From positions 1 through 42,653 of the forward strand of contig CASFYR010000071.1 in assembly GCA_949298975.1 (NCBI GenBank): a DNA stretch of 42,653 nucleotides, written 5' to 3'. Source of the DNA: an uncultured Bacillota bacterium (lineage in GTDB: Bacteria; Bacillota_I; Bacilli_A; Erysipelotrichales; Erysipelotrichaceae). The number at the start of each line of letters is the position of its first letter. Position 1 is the first letter of the stretch. The notes beneath the pieces are model-generated. The model was not told where the DNA came from and made no database searches. It was given only the letters and a program-made list of their open reading frames with translations. Shown here piece by piece: positions 8,794 through 16,355 of this stretch. The position numbers and the translations under genes are program-made.

Positions 8794-9333
8794 ATGGAAT
8801 TAAAAGGTTCTCAGACAGAGAAAAATTTAGAAGCAGCGTTTGCCGGTGAATCCCAGGCACGCAATAAGTATACTTATTTCGCTAAGGTGGCGGCTGATGC
8901 CGGTTACGGTCAGATCGCCGACTATTTCTTGGAAACAGCCCGCAACGAGCAAGAACATGCCCGCTTATGGTTTGAAGCACTTCATGGCGGCAAGATGCCG
9001 GAATTGGCTGAATGCCTGAAGATGGCTGCTGAAGGCGAAAATTACGAATGGACTTCAATGTATAAAGACTTTGCCGCTAAAGCCAGAGAAGAAGGATTCA
9101 CTCGTATTGCTGCTCAAATGGATATGGTCGCCAAAGTTGAAAAGAATCACGAAGATCGCTACCTGAAATTATTGGAAAACGTCAATAATGATCAGGTCTT
9201 CGCTAAAGAAAACGATGAAGTTTGGATCTGCGCTGTTTGCGGTTATAAGCATACCGGCAAGAAAGCACCGATGGTTTGCCCGCTTTGCGGCTATCCTCAG
9301 ACCGTTTTCTCTTTGGACCGCGTCGATTACTAA
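8794..9333 (+). CDS. Rubrerythrin
   Basis: Peroxide-reducing non-haem iron protein of anaerobes, taking electrons from NAD(P)H through rubredoxin or similar carriers. The 179-aa protein has the two expected modules: a ferritin-like four-helix domain (GESQARNKYTYF near residue 18 and ARNEQEHARLWF near 50 give the first Glu and Glu-x-x-His iron ligands; KVEKNHEDRY gives the second pair), and a C-terminal rubredoxin-like domain with two Cys pairs (CAVCG, CPLCG). It is a single gene with its own promoter and terminator. Its presence suggests an obligate anaerobe or microaerophile. Confidence 0.95.
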   Translation: MELKGSQTEKNLEAAFAGESQARNKYTYFAKVAADAGYGQIADYFLETARNEQEHARLWFEALHGGKMPELAECLKMAAEGENYEWTSMYKDFAAKAREEGFTRIAAQMDMVAKVEKNHEDRYLKLLENVNNDQVFAKENDEVWICAVCGYKHTGKKAPMVCPLCGYPQTVFSLDRVDY

Positions 9334-9356
9334 TTTGTATATCTTAATATGAAATG

Positions 9357-9388
9357 ACCGAAGATAGAAATTGTCTTCGGTTTTTTTA
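9357..9388 (+). terminator. Rubrerythrin terminator
   Basis: Eight-base-pair stem ACCGAAGA / TCTTCGGT with a 9-nt loop and a run of seven T. Confidence 0.9.
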
Positions 9389-9389
9389 T

Positions 9390-9600
9390 TGCCGTCGTGG
9401 TGTTTATTTCGGCATTACCGATAACTCTGCTGATATCGTGCCAATCATAGGACAAAACTTTGTTCAGCAGGAAATCGAATAATAGATAACTGAAGAATGG
9501 CGTACATAGGAACCCCGGTTTTAAAAGAATGGCACATATGTGAACTGCACAGCCTAAAAGAAAACCGATATATTTAAATTACTAAAAGATGTCAGGTTTT
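9390..9600. other. Gene-free stretch with a possible mobile-element scar
   Basis: No supported gene lies between the rubrerythrin terminator and 9641. Two 20-nt imperfect direct repeats, starting AGAATGGC and ending GAAC, occupy 9494-9513 and 9526-9545; the second contains the palindrome CACATATGTG. One forward frame from about 9390 stays open for some 30 codons (ending with a TAA near 9482) but has no start, and I do not recognise it. Clustered end repeats plus a gene fragment would fit the remnant of an insertion sequence, but no transposase can be read. Confidence 0.3.
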
Positions 9601-9640
9601 TTGTCTGCGTCCAATAACAATACCCAAAGGAGGAATATCT

Positions 9641-10288
9641 ATGACACAAAAAGTGACGTCCGGGCCTAAGATTCGCTCAATGATCACCCTGAGCGATTAC
9701 TTTAAGAATTATCTTGAGGGGATGGTTCTGGCTTTTAAACCTAAAAATCTGCCTTTTACACTTGGCATTTCCATCCTTTCGTCTGTGTGCGGAACATTGC
9801 TTACTCTCTTTGTTTTCCCGGGTCTTTTTTCTTTAGATCCGACAGTCAATGCCGCTTACAGCGGCGTGGCCGTATTTTTGACGGTATCGACAGTGATGAA
9901 CATCGTCATCGGCTATCTGCATCAAAAGAATAATTATATAGCCGAAATAACCGGCACTTGGAAATTGTGGCTGCAGATGTTTGGCAAAGAGATAGATCGC
10001 AAGGAGCGGATAAGCGCCATCATTGCGATGACCATCGGCTTGCTTCTGGGCTGTTTTTTCAGTCATCCGTTTATGGTCTTGCTGGCTTTGGCTATGTGGT
10101 TTTTGGCGGTTGCCGGTGAAAAAGGACAGATCATGATTTTGGTTGCTGCTTTGCAAAACAGTCTCAGACAGAAATACCATTGGGAACACAAAATTGATTT
10201 TCGAATAGTCAGACGCAATCTGGCCGCCATGGCGGTGGGAATGTTCGTGACAGCTTTGATCTTGGGGATAGGAGGACTCTTTGCATGA
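9641..10288 (+). CDS. Multi-pass membrane protein of unknown function (cassette partner 1)
   Basis: I do not recognise a family. The 215-aa protein has a short polar N-terminus (about 35 residues) and about five hydrophobic segments (roughly 38-62, 70-93, 124-145, 147-170, 192-214), separated by a basic/aromatic loop (residues 95-122, with WKLWLQMFGKEIDRKER). There is no signal peptide and no visible catalytic motif. AAAGGAGG lies 8 nt upstream of the ATG. Its TGA overlaps the ATG of the next gene (ATGA), so the two are translationally coupled and probably form one complex. It could anchor, export or energise the zinc-ribbon protein encoded next. Confidence 0.75.
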   Translation: MTQKVTSGPKIRSMITLSDYFKNYLEGMVLAFKPKNLPFTLGISILSSVCGTLLTLFVFPGLFSLDPTVNAAYSGVAVFLTVSTVMNIVIGYLHQKNNYIAEITGTWKLWLQMFGKEIDRKERISAIIAMTIGLLLGCFFSHPFMVLLALAMWFLAVAGEKGQIMILVAALQNSLRQKYHWEHKIDFRIVRRNLAAMAVGMFVTALILGIGGLFA

Positions 10289-12339
10289 GTGGAAAAATGA
10301 AGAAATTTCTGATTCGCTTATTCTGCTTGGTATGGGTAGTGACCTTTTGCTTTAACTGTACGGCGATGGTTTTGCTGGCTGATGAAGACTGTCCGCATTG
10401 CGGTGATGATGTGCCAGAGGGCCTTGTTATCTGTCCGCATTGCTGGGTGTGTGTCAAATGCGGTGCTCAGAATAATGAGAATGCGACCGTGTGTGAAAAC
10501 TGCGGCGCTCAAAACAGCAGCGGCGGAGGTACTTCCGGCGGCGATGTGAGCGATGATCCAGGCAGCTCGTCCAATGAGCCCTCAAATGAAAATTCCTCTT
10601 CGCCAAATGACGGCACAAACGAAGAGCCCGCCACAACTGAAGTTCCGCCGATCGTCATGCCTGAGGATGTGGGAGATTTCACACCGATGGGCATAAGGAC
10701 AATCTCGATTGGTGATTTTTTCGGAGCACCGGCGTTCTTCTGCTGGCCGGAAGACTTACCGCTGCCTTTAAATGTCAATGAATATTGGGCGGGGGAGTAT
10801 TACAATCCGTGGCTTCAACAACAAATTGTTGAGGATAGTTATAGTTGGATGTATTTGCATACGGCCAGCGGTTATCCGGTTTATGAATTTCGCACCTCGG
10901 TCTTATACCAACCGACCAGTCAATCCTGGGATACTTTGGATTCGACCATCGAGCTTTTCAGTTCGACTCCGGGATGGAAGTTTGTCGAGGAAAATACATA
11001 TCATCATGATGCGATCGACGAGGATAATCCACCGGAAGAGCATCACAGATACGATTTTGAGACTGAACGAATGGTCGCGGGCATAAACACCAAAAGCGGC
11101 AAGGTTATCTACTTACCGGCTTGTTCAGTCACGATCAAAGTATATGCCGATATCAAAAACGGCCAGTACGTAAACTATCAATGCTGGATGCAATGCAGCT
11201 GCCCCATCGCCCAAGGCGCCTTCCCGGCCGTCGACATCTTAAATCCCTTAGACGGCACACAAAGCCCTCCATCAGACAGCGATGGCAACCGCGTTATTCA
11301 ACTGGAGGATGGCACCTATGTGACGATCGATGACAGCGGTGAGATCAATACCGACCCGTTCTATAGCGGGATCACCCAGGATGATGATGGCACCTACACC
11401 AATCAAAACGGCAGCCTGCCTGTTCCTGATTATCGGGATTATGAAGTGGGCGACATCGTCATTGTCGGCGGCGTATCCTTTATCCTTATGCTTGTGGCTG
11501 GTGTTCCTACCTGGGTTGGACCGGGCGGTATCGGCCTTGATGGCAAGTCATTGATTCCAGAAGACAAACCGAAAGAAGTTCCACCGACTGACGATGGGGA
11601 AAAACCAAAAGAACCGCAAAAGGAGGTCACACCGGATGATGACGGCGGTGATGAGCCAAAGGGCGATGACTGGCAGACGACGGCCGGATATATTACCGAG
11701 GCGATGAAAGGAACACCGATTGTCACCGAGATCATGGATCTGCTTCTGATTATGGGTGAAAAAGGCGTCAATGTCGGCAAACTGGCTGGACCTTTGGCCT
11801 CTGCCGGTTTTGAATTTATCGACTTTACGGCACAGGGCAGCGATGCGGTGACGGCCGGGATCAAGACGCTGATCTCAGCCGGCATGAAGATGGCAGCTGG
11901 GGCGGGCGCGACTTTTACTGACGCCGGACTCAATGCCATGAAGTATGAGTTCTGTGAATTTGCCAAACAGTTTGAACAGTACACCGGCATTGATACCAGC
12001 GGCATCCGCGATATGGCCTCAAGGCTTACTTCCACGGTCAGTCCGGGTGAAAATATCAAGAATACCGCCAGTGTCATGGTCGACTTTGTCCAAGAGGGCT
12101 ACAAGTGTCTCATCAGCAAGGAAAGCAATCAATTCACCACCGGTCTGCTTGAGGATTACCGCGCCGGCAAGTATGGCGAAAACATCAAGAATATGCAGCT
12201 TGCCACCGATATGATCACCGATTACTTCAACGGCAAACCGGTGCTTGAAGAGATTCAGACCGGTTTGGGTCAGATGCTTAAAGAGACAAATCAGTCGATC
12301 ACCGATTACATCAGCAAGAGCATTCTGAATTCCAAATGA
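10285..12339 (+). CDS. Large exported zinc-ribbon protein of unknown function (cassette partner 2)
   Basis: A 684-aa protein I cannot assign. In order: a basic/hydrophobic signal-like N-terminus (residues 1-33); a double zinc ribbon with four Cys pairs (CPHC, CPHC, CVKC, CENC, about 37-77); a Gly/Ser/Asn/Glu-rich linker (80-125); a Trp/Tyr-rich globular region (130-330); a repetitive Asp/Gly/Thr beta-rich part ending in GDIVIVGG and GVPTW motifs (330-415), faintly like carbohydrate-binding modules; a Pro/Lys/Asp spacer (425-470); and a helical C-terminus (475-684) with Gly/Ala-rich stretches such as AAGAGATF. Zinc ribbons behind an export signal are unusual. AGGAGG lies about 9 nt upstream. 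The Ala/Gly helices could insert in membranes, but that is speculation. Confidence 0.8.
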   Translation: MSGKMKKFLIRLFCLVWVVTFCFNCTAMVLLADEDCPHCGDDVPEGLVICPHCWVCVKCGAQNNENATVCENCGAQNSSGGGTSGGDVSDDPGSSSNEPSNENSSSPNDGTNEEPATTEVPPIVMPEDVGDFTPMGIRTISIGDFFGAPAFFCWPEDLPLPLNVNEYWAGEYYNPWLQQQIVEDSYSWMYLHTASGYPVYEFRTSVLYQPTSQSWDTLDSTIELFSSTPGWKFVEENTYHHDAIDEDNPPEEHHRYDFETERMVAGINTKSGKVIYLPACSVTIKVYADIKNGQYVNYQCWMQCSCPIAQGAFPAVDILNPLDGTQSPPSDSDGNRVIQLEDGTYVTIDDSGEINTDPFYSGITQDDDGTYTNQNGSLPVPDYRDYEVGDIVIVGGVSFILMLVAGVPTWVGPGGIGLDGKSLIPEDKPKEVPPTDDGEKPKEPQKEVTPDDDGGDEPKGDDWQTTAGYITEAMKGTPIVTEIMDLLLIMGEKGVNVGKLAGPLASAGFEFIDFTAQGSDAVTAGIKTLISAGMKMAAGAGATFTDAGLNAMKYEFCEFAKQFEQYTGIDTSGIRDMASRLTSTVSPGENIKNTASVMVDFVQEGYKCLISKESNQFTTGLLEDYRAGKYGENIKNMQLATDMITDYFNGKPVLEEIQTGLGQMLKETNQSITDYISKSILNSK

Positions 12340-12355
12340 GATAATAACTCACAAC

Positions 12356-12386
12356 AGTTTGGGGATGCCAAAAGCATCCCCAAACT
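12356..12386 (+). terminator. Strong hairpin after the zinc-ribbon cassette
   Basis: Perfect 13-bp stem AGTTTGGGGATGC / GCATCCCCAAACT with a CAAAA loop, 17 nt after the stop codon. No T-run follows, so it is not a textbook intrinsic terminator; it may protect the 3' end or need a factor. Confidence 0.5.
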
Positions 12387-12571
12387 ATATCCGGATCAAT
12401 TGCCGGCCATAAAACATCGGCCTTAAATCCCTGGGTCATTCACTATGTTTGGTTAATTGTCATAACAGTTTTCATTCAGGGGTAAGGCGGGATGACATAA
12501 AATGTTGGTTTAAATTGATGAATTTTGCTTTGGATTGTACTATACTAATCTAAAACAAGGAGCGCAATAAA

Positions 12572-13435
12572 ATGATAAGAACGAATAAAGATAAGTTGCC
12601 GATCGTATCGGTATGCGGTCAGACACAACATCCAACAGCCAAATATCCTGGCTATCATGTCGGCTATGACGGTCAGGGCAGAATTTTAGCCGGTACCGGC
12701 GGGATAACTTACAATTACTTTATCGGCGATATCTGTACCGGTATTGCCGGTGATCACATTGAACCGGGCTGTTCAACCTATAATCCTGACCCTAAATGTA
12801 ACGCTGCCTATAATCTTTTATCCTGCGTAGGTAACGAGGCGGTGGTTATCAGCGGTGAAGCTAAGGGCGAAAAGGGTTATGTTGTAGGTACGCATGGCGG
12901 GGTTGAACATGTCATGATTGCTTTTAGTGCCGATACTTTGGCTAAGCTGACATTAAGCGATCAGTTTATGATCCGCTCTTGCGGCCAGGGTCTCAGACTA
13001 TTGGATCATGACGACGTTCATGTCTTTAATTTAGATCCTGATCTTTTGGAAAAAATGGATATTCGCGAAGAAGGCAAAACGGTGATCATCAAGGTTGCCA
13101 AAATAATTCCGGCTTGTCTGATGGGCTCGGGTTTAGGCGCATCAACGCTGCAAAGCGGTGATTATGATATCATGATGCACGATCAGGAAACGGTCGATCG
13201 TTTAGGTCTTATGGATCTCAGATTCGGCGATCTTGTTGCCATTGAAGATCATTATGGCCTAAACGGACCTGATTATCGTCAAGGTGCGATGACGATCGGG
13301 GTCATTGTGCATTCCGATTCCTTCTCTTCCGGCCATGGCCCGGGTGTTTGTGCTATTATGACATCAGCCGGTCATCTGAAAGCTGAGATTGACGCCAGCG
13401 CGAATCTGAAAAAATATCTGCAATTTGCTAAATAA
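12572..13435 (+). CDS. DUF4438 family protein
   Basis: A 287-aa protein resembling the DUF4438 family known from Thermotoga and clostridial genomes; function unknown. It is rich in conserved Gly/His/Asp loops (GDHIEPG, GTHGGVEHVM, DHDDVHVFNL, GDLVAIEDHYG, HSDSFSSGHGPGV), which suggests a compact beta-rich enzyme or ligand-binding fold. There is no signal peptide or membrane segment. CAAGGAG lies 9 nt before the ATG, and a TATACT box at 12541-12546 is a likely -10. It is a single gene; ywiB follows with its own promoter. Confidence 0.75.
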   Translation: MIRTNKDKLPIVSVCGQTQHPTAKYPGYHVGYDGQGRILAGTGGITYNYFIGDICTGIAGDHIEPGCSTYNPDPKCNAAYNLLSCVGNEAVVISGEAKGEKGYVVGTHGGVEHVMIAFSADTLAKLTLSDQFMIRSCGQGLRLLDHDDVHVFNLDPDLLEKMDIREEGKTVIIKVAKIIPACLMGSGLGASTLQSGDYDIMMHDQETVDRLGLMDLRFGDLVAIEDHYGLNGPDYRQGAMTIGVIVHSDSFSSGHGPGVCAIMTSAGHLKAEIDASANLKKYLQFAK

Positions 13436-13439
13436 TTTA

Positions 13440-13479
13440 TTGACATTGAATCAAATATCGATAGAATAGTCTATGGAAT
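13440..13479 (+). promoter_or_regulatory. ywiB-rpoE promoter with almost no leader
   Basis: Perfect TTGACA (13440-13445), 16-bp spacer, TAGAAT (13462-13467). The expected transcription start (about 13473-13475) is only 5-7 nt before the ATG at 13480, and no Shine-Dalgarno is present. Confidence 0.8.
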
Positions 13480-13824
13480 ATGGAACAGGTTAAGGTAAGG
13501 GTGTTTGATCCGTCTCAGGATCGGACGATCATGTCATATACCGGCGTTACCGAAGACGGGGCAATACGTTTCTATGACGATGAAAAATATCTTAATACTA
13601 TTTCGTTCCGGCAAGATCGTATCTTGATCAAAAGAGAGGCAAAAGATTATAGATCGCTGATCTATTTATCTGAACATAAATCCCGCGCCAAAATTTATTC
13701 CGACCTTGGCGAATGGGAAATCGATATCCGGATGATCACGTTTGAAAGTGATGAAAACCTGATCAAAGCCGTGTATGATACCGGCCAGCTTTTGGCGATA
13801 GCTATTGAATTTATTAAGGAGTGA
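13480..13824 (+). CDS. ywiB: YwiB/DUF1934 family beta-barrel protein
   Basis: A 114-aa protein resembling the YwiB/DUF1934 lipocalin-like family of Bacillota; its function is not established. The sequence alternates short charged beta strands (VKVRVFDPSQDRT, ISFRQDRILIKREA, GEWEIDIRMITFES), as expected for a small barrel. In Bacillus ywiB also lies near rpoE. Here the stop overlaps the ribosome site of rpoE, indicating one operon. The ATG at 13480 is the only plausible start: an ATG 7 nt upstream is in another frame and stops after six codons. Confidence 0.75.
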   Translation: MEQVKVRVFDPSQDRTIMSYTGVTEDGAIRFYDDEKYLNTISFRQDRILIKREAKDYRSLIYLSEHKSRAKIYSDLGEWEIDIRMITFESDENLIKAVYDTGQLLAIAIEFIKE

Positions 13825-13829
13825 AATTC

Positions 13830-14174
13830 ATGACAAAGACCAGATCGATGACTGATATTGCATATGAGATCATGTCAAAAAAGAAAAGGGCCATACCTTT
13901 TAAAAAATTATGGGAAGAAGTCATAGAAAGATTGGGACTGGATCCTGACGACGCATCTGAGCGGATCGCCCAGTTTTATACCGATATGACTTTAGACAGC
14001 CGTTTTACTTCTTTGAAAGAAAATAAATGGGATCTTAAGGAACGGCATAAATTTGAGGAAGTCTATGTCGATCTGAATGATTTTGATGACGACGAAGAAG
14101 AAGACGAAGAAGATTTGTACGACGAAGATCTTGAGGGCGAAAACATCCACAAGACGGACGAAGAAGATTATTAA
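13830..14174 (+). CDS. rpoE: DNA-directed RNA polymerase subunit delta
   Basis: Bacillota-specific polymerase subunit that speeds recycling and tunes promoter selectivity. The 114-aa protein has the N-terminal winged-helix (HARE-HTH) domain (residues 1-80, with KKKRAIPFKKLWEEV and FYTDMTLDSRFTSL) and the acidic disordered tail that mimics nucleic acid (FDDDEEEDEEDLYDEDLEGE). AAGGAG lies 8 nt before the ATG at 13830; a GTG at 13821 overlaps that site and is unlikely to be used. A terminator follows at once. Confidence 0.93.
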   Translation: MTKTRSMTDIAYEIMSKKKRAIPFKKLWEEVIERLGLDPDDASERIAQFYTDMTLDSRFTSLKENKWDLKERHKFEEVYVDLNDFDDDEEEDEEDLYDEDLEGENIHKTDEEDY

Positions 14175-14200
14175 GCGATCGATTAAAGATCGCTTTTATT
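14173..14200 (+). terminator. rpoE terminator
   Basis: Stem AAGCGATC / GATCGCTT, 7-nt loop, followed by TTATTTT. Its T-rich tail sits where the -35 of the next promoter would be. Confidence 0.85.
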
Positions 14201-14218
14201 TTGCGTAAGAAACTTTGT

Positions 14219-14230
14219 TATAATAGAGGT
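14219..14230 (+). promoter_or_regulatory. -10 box placed for a leaderless transcript
   Basis: TATAAT (14219-14224) ends 6 nt before the ATG at 14231, so transcription should begin at or within a base of the start codon. The -35 region is only T-rich. Confidence 0.6.
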
Positions 14231-14860
14231 ATGAAATACGCTATCTTTGACTTTAACGGAACGATACTGGATGATTTTGCCGTTTCGCTTAAATGTATCA
14301 ATTTTCTGCTGGCAAAATATCTGAATGAAGGACCGATCGATCGCCAACGATATCTGGAAGTATTTACTTTTCCCGTCATTGATTACTATCGTGCGTTGGG
14401 TTTTGATTTTGATCGGCTGGATTATGATGATATCTGCGTTGATTTTATCAGCAAGTATGAAAGCTTGAAAGATGAGTACCGTTTAATGGAGGGAGCTGTT
14501 TCGCTGTTTGAGCATTTGAAGGCCCAAGGTTATCGTTTGGCCATCATCAGCGCTTCAAAAGAAGACAAATTAAGAAAACAGTGCGATGAATTGGGGATCA
14601 GCGGCTATTTTGAAACGATTTTGGGCACTAAAGATATCAAAGGCGGTTTAAAAGAAGATATCGCTTTTAACTATATGCAGGATAAAAATCCGTCTGATTG
14701 CATCTATATCGGCGATACGCTGGCTGACCTTAAAATAGCGGATGCTTTGGGTATCAGGTGTTATCTTTTGGGTGACTCCCATCAGTCAAAGAGCCGCCTG
14801 CTTGAAAAATGCGCTAATGTTTATGATAGTTTAAAGGAGATCGAAACATGTTTAGAATAG
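14231..14860 (+). CDS. HAD-superfamily hydrolase (phosphoglycolate phosphatase-like)
   Basis: Probable small-molecule phosphatase, 209 aa. HAD motifs in order: motif I FDFNGT near residue 6, a helical cap (about 15-80), motif II AIISAS near 110, a conserved Lys, and motif III/IV IYIGDTLADLKIA near 165. Motif I has Asn where the usual second Asp (general acid, DxDGT) is found, which may weaken or alter catalysis, although FNGT variants occur in the superfamily. The start at 14231 follows from homology; a TTG at 14201 lies upstream of the promoter -10. Its 3' end overlaps ispF by 13 nt. Confidence 0.8.
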   Translation: MKYAIFDFNGTILDDFAVSLKCINFLLAKYLNEGPIDRQRYLEVFTFPVIDYYRALGFDFDRLDYDDICVDFISKYESLKDEYRLMEGAVSLFEHLKAQGYRLAIISASKEDKLRKQCDELGISGYFETILGTKDIKGGLKEDIAFNYMQDKNPSDCIYIGDTLADLKIADALGIRCYLLGDSHQSKSRLLEKCANVYDSLKEIETCLE

Positions 14861-15330
14861 GACAATCAACGGATATCCACCAATTGGTGCCAAACCGCAA
14901 ACTGGTATTGGGCGGGGTGGAGATCAAAAGCGACAAGGGCCTGCTTGGGCACAGTGACGCCGATGCTTTACTGCATGCCATTATTGAAGCGATAATCGGA
15001 GCGATGGGCCTTAAGGATATCGGGATCCATTTCAGCGATAAAGATGAACGATACCGCGGGATCTCGTCAATGGTTCTTTTAGCGAAAACATACGAAATGA
15101 TGAACAATCATGGTTATATGATCGGCAATGTCGATTCCTTGATTCTGGTCGAGACGATCAAAATGGCTCCTTATATTGACAAAATGCGGGAGAATATCGC
15201 TAAGGTGCTGCATACCGATATTAATCAAATCAATGTTAAGGCGACAAGAGGCGAGGGATTGGGTTTTATCGGCCGCAGCGAAGGGATAATGGCGCAGGCA
15301 GTCGTTTTACTTGTCAGCAAAAATGGTTAA
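14848..15330 (+). CDS. ispF: 2-C-methyl-D-erythritol 2,4-cyclodiphosphate synthase
   Basis: Fifth enzyme of the MEP isoprenoid pathway, forming the cyclodiphosphate with release of CMP. At 160 aa it has the usual length. Metal ligands and motifs: STDIHQL (Asp9, His11), GHSDADALLHAI (HSDxD), DIGIHFSD, and the C-terminal VKATRGEGLGFIGRSEGI that lines the nucleotide pocket. AAAGGAG lies within the end of the HAD gene, 8 nt upstream, so the two are co-translated. Its presence shows that this organism makes isoprenoids by the MEP route. Confidence 0.95.
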   Translation: MFRIGQSTDIHQLVPNRKLVLGGVEIKSDKGLLGHSDADALLHAIIEAIIGAMGLKDIGIHFSDKDERYRGISSMVLLAKTYEMMNNHGYMIGNVDSLILVETIKMAPYIDKMRENIAKVLHTDINQINVKATRGEGLGFIGRSEGIMAQAVVLLVSKNG

Positions 15331-15362
15331 TAGGTATTTAAAAGAAGTTAAAAAAAGAGTAA

Positions 15363-15386
15363 TATAATAGTAGTAAGAGGAGGAAT
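15363..15386 (+). promoter_or_regulatory. Aldolase -10 box and ribosome binding site
   Basis: TATAAT (15363-15368) with no good -35, then AGAGGAGG 7 nt before the ATG. Confidence 0.5.
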
Positions 15387-15390
15387 AAAA

Positions 15391-16254
15391 ATGTTAGTTT
15401 CAGCAGAAGAAATGTTAAAGAAAGCACATGAAGGGCATTATGCCGTCGCTCAATTTAACATCAATAACCTAGAATGGACCAAATCCATCCTAAAGGCCTG
15501 TGAAGAGAAGAAATCACCAGTTATCCTGGGGGTATCTGAAGGGGCTGGAAAATACATGTGCGGATATAAGACTGTTGTTGCAATGGTTAAAGAGATCCAT
15601 GATTACATGGGCATCACCGTACCGGTAGCTATTCATTTAGACCATGGTTCATACGAAGGAGCCAAGGCAGCTATCGAAGCCGGTTTTACCTCTGTAATGT
15701 TTGATGGTTCGCACTATGATATCGAAGAAAATATCGAAAAGTCCAAAGAGATCATCGCTTATGCACATTCAAAAGGCATCAGTGTTGAATGTGAGGTCGG
15801 TGGTATCGGCGGCGAGGAAGACGGAGTTGCTTCTATGGGTGAGGTTGCCGATCCGGAAGAATGCCGCAGAGTTAATGAATTAGGCGTTGACTTCTTGGCT
15901 GCCGGTATCGGTAATATTCATGGCAAATACCCAGCTAACTGGGCCGGTCTTAACTTTGATGTTTTAGCCAAGATTCAGGATGTTACCAATGGTCGGCCGT
16001 TAGTTCTTCATGGCGGATCCGGCATCCCTAAGGATCAGATCAAGAAAGCCATTTCCTTAGGTGTTTCCAAGATCAATGTCAACACCGAGCTGCAGCTGGT
16101 ATTCGCTGACGCTACCCGTAAATATATTGAAGAAGGCAAGGATTTGCAGGGTAAAGGTTATGACCCTCGTAAGTTATTGGCTCCGGGTGCGGAAGCTATC
16201 GTCAACAAGTGCAAGGCAATGATCGACGATTTCGGTTCTGCTGATAAGGCTTAA
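15391..16254 (+). CDS. fba: Class II fructose-bisphosphate aldolase
   Basis: Cleaves fructose-1,6-bisphosphate to DHAP and glyceraldehyde-3-phosphate in central glycolysis. The 287-aa zinc enzyme has AVAQFNINNLEW near the N-terminus, the HLDHGS zinc/catalytic motif near residue 80, the ECEVGGIGGEEDG acidic loop near 130, GNIHGKYP and LVLHGGSG (zinc His) near 178-210, and the KINVNTELQ phosphate site. Tagatose-bisphosphate and related class II aldolases cannot be fully excluded, but length and motifs match bacterial Fba. It is a single gene with its own promoter and terminator. Confidence 0.93.
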   Translation: MLVSAEEMLKKAHEGHYAVAQFNINNLEWTKSILKACEEKKSPVILGVSEGAGKYMCGYKTVVAMVKEIHDYMGITVPVAIHLDHGSYEGAKAAIEAGFTSVMFDGSHYDIEENIEKSKEIIAYAHSKGISVECEVGGIGGEEDGVASMGEVADPEECRRVNELGVDFLAAGIGNIHGKYPANWAGLNFDVLAKIQDVTNGRPLVLHGGSGIPKDQIKKAISLGVSKINVNTELQLVFADATRKYIEEGKDLQGKGYDPRKLLAPGAEAIVNKCKAMIDDFGSADKA

Positions 16255-16274
16255 TATTATATCGGTTTTCATTT

Positions 16275-16300
16275 AGGCAGTTGTAAAACTGCCTTTTTTC
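16275..16300 (+). terminator. fba terminator
   Basis: Stem AGGCAGTT / AACTGCCT with a 4-nt loop and a T-run. Confidence 0.9.
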
Positions 16301-16318
16301 ATCTTTGATCATCATTGT

Positions 16319-16355
16319 TTGCCTATCACAATAATAATTTAGTATAATATTTGAG
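16319..16355 (+). promoter_or_regulatory. Promoter placed for a leaderless transcript (TPR-HAD-murA)
   Basis: TTGCCT (16319-16324), 18-bp spacer, TATAAT (16343-16348) ending 7 nt before the ATG at 16356. There is no Shine-Dalgarno. Confidence 0.65.

Noticed and set aside
12356-12386. Standard intrinsic terminator after the zinc-ribbon gene
   Set aside because: The hairpin is strong but lacks a T-run, so it was listed with reduced confidence.
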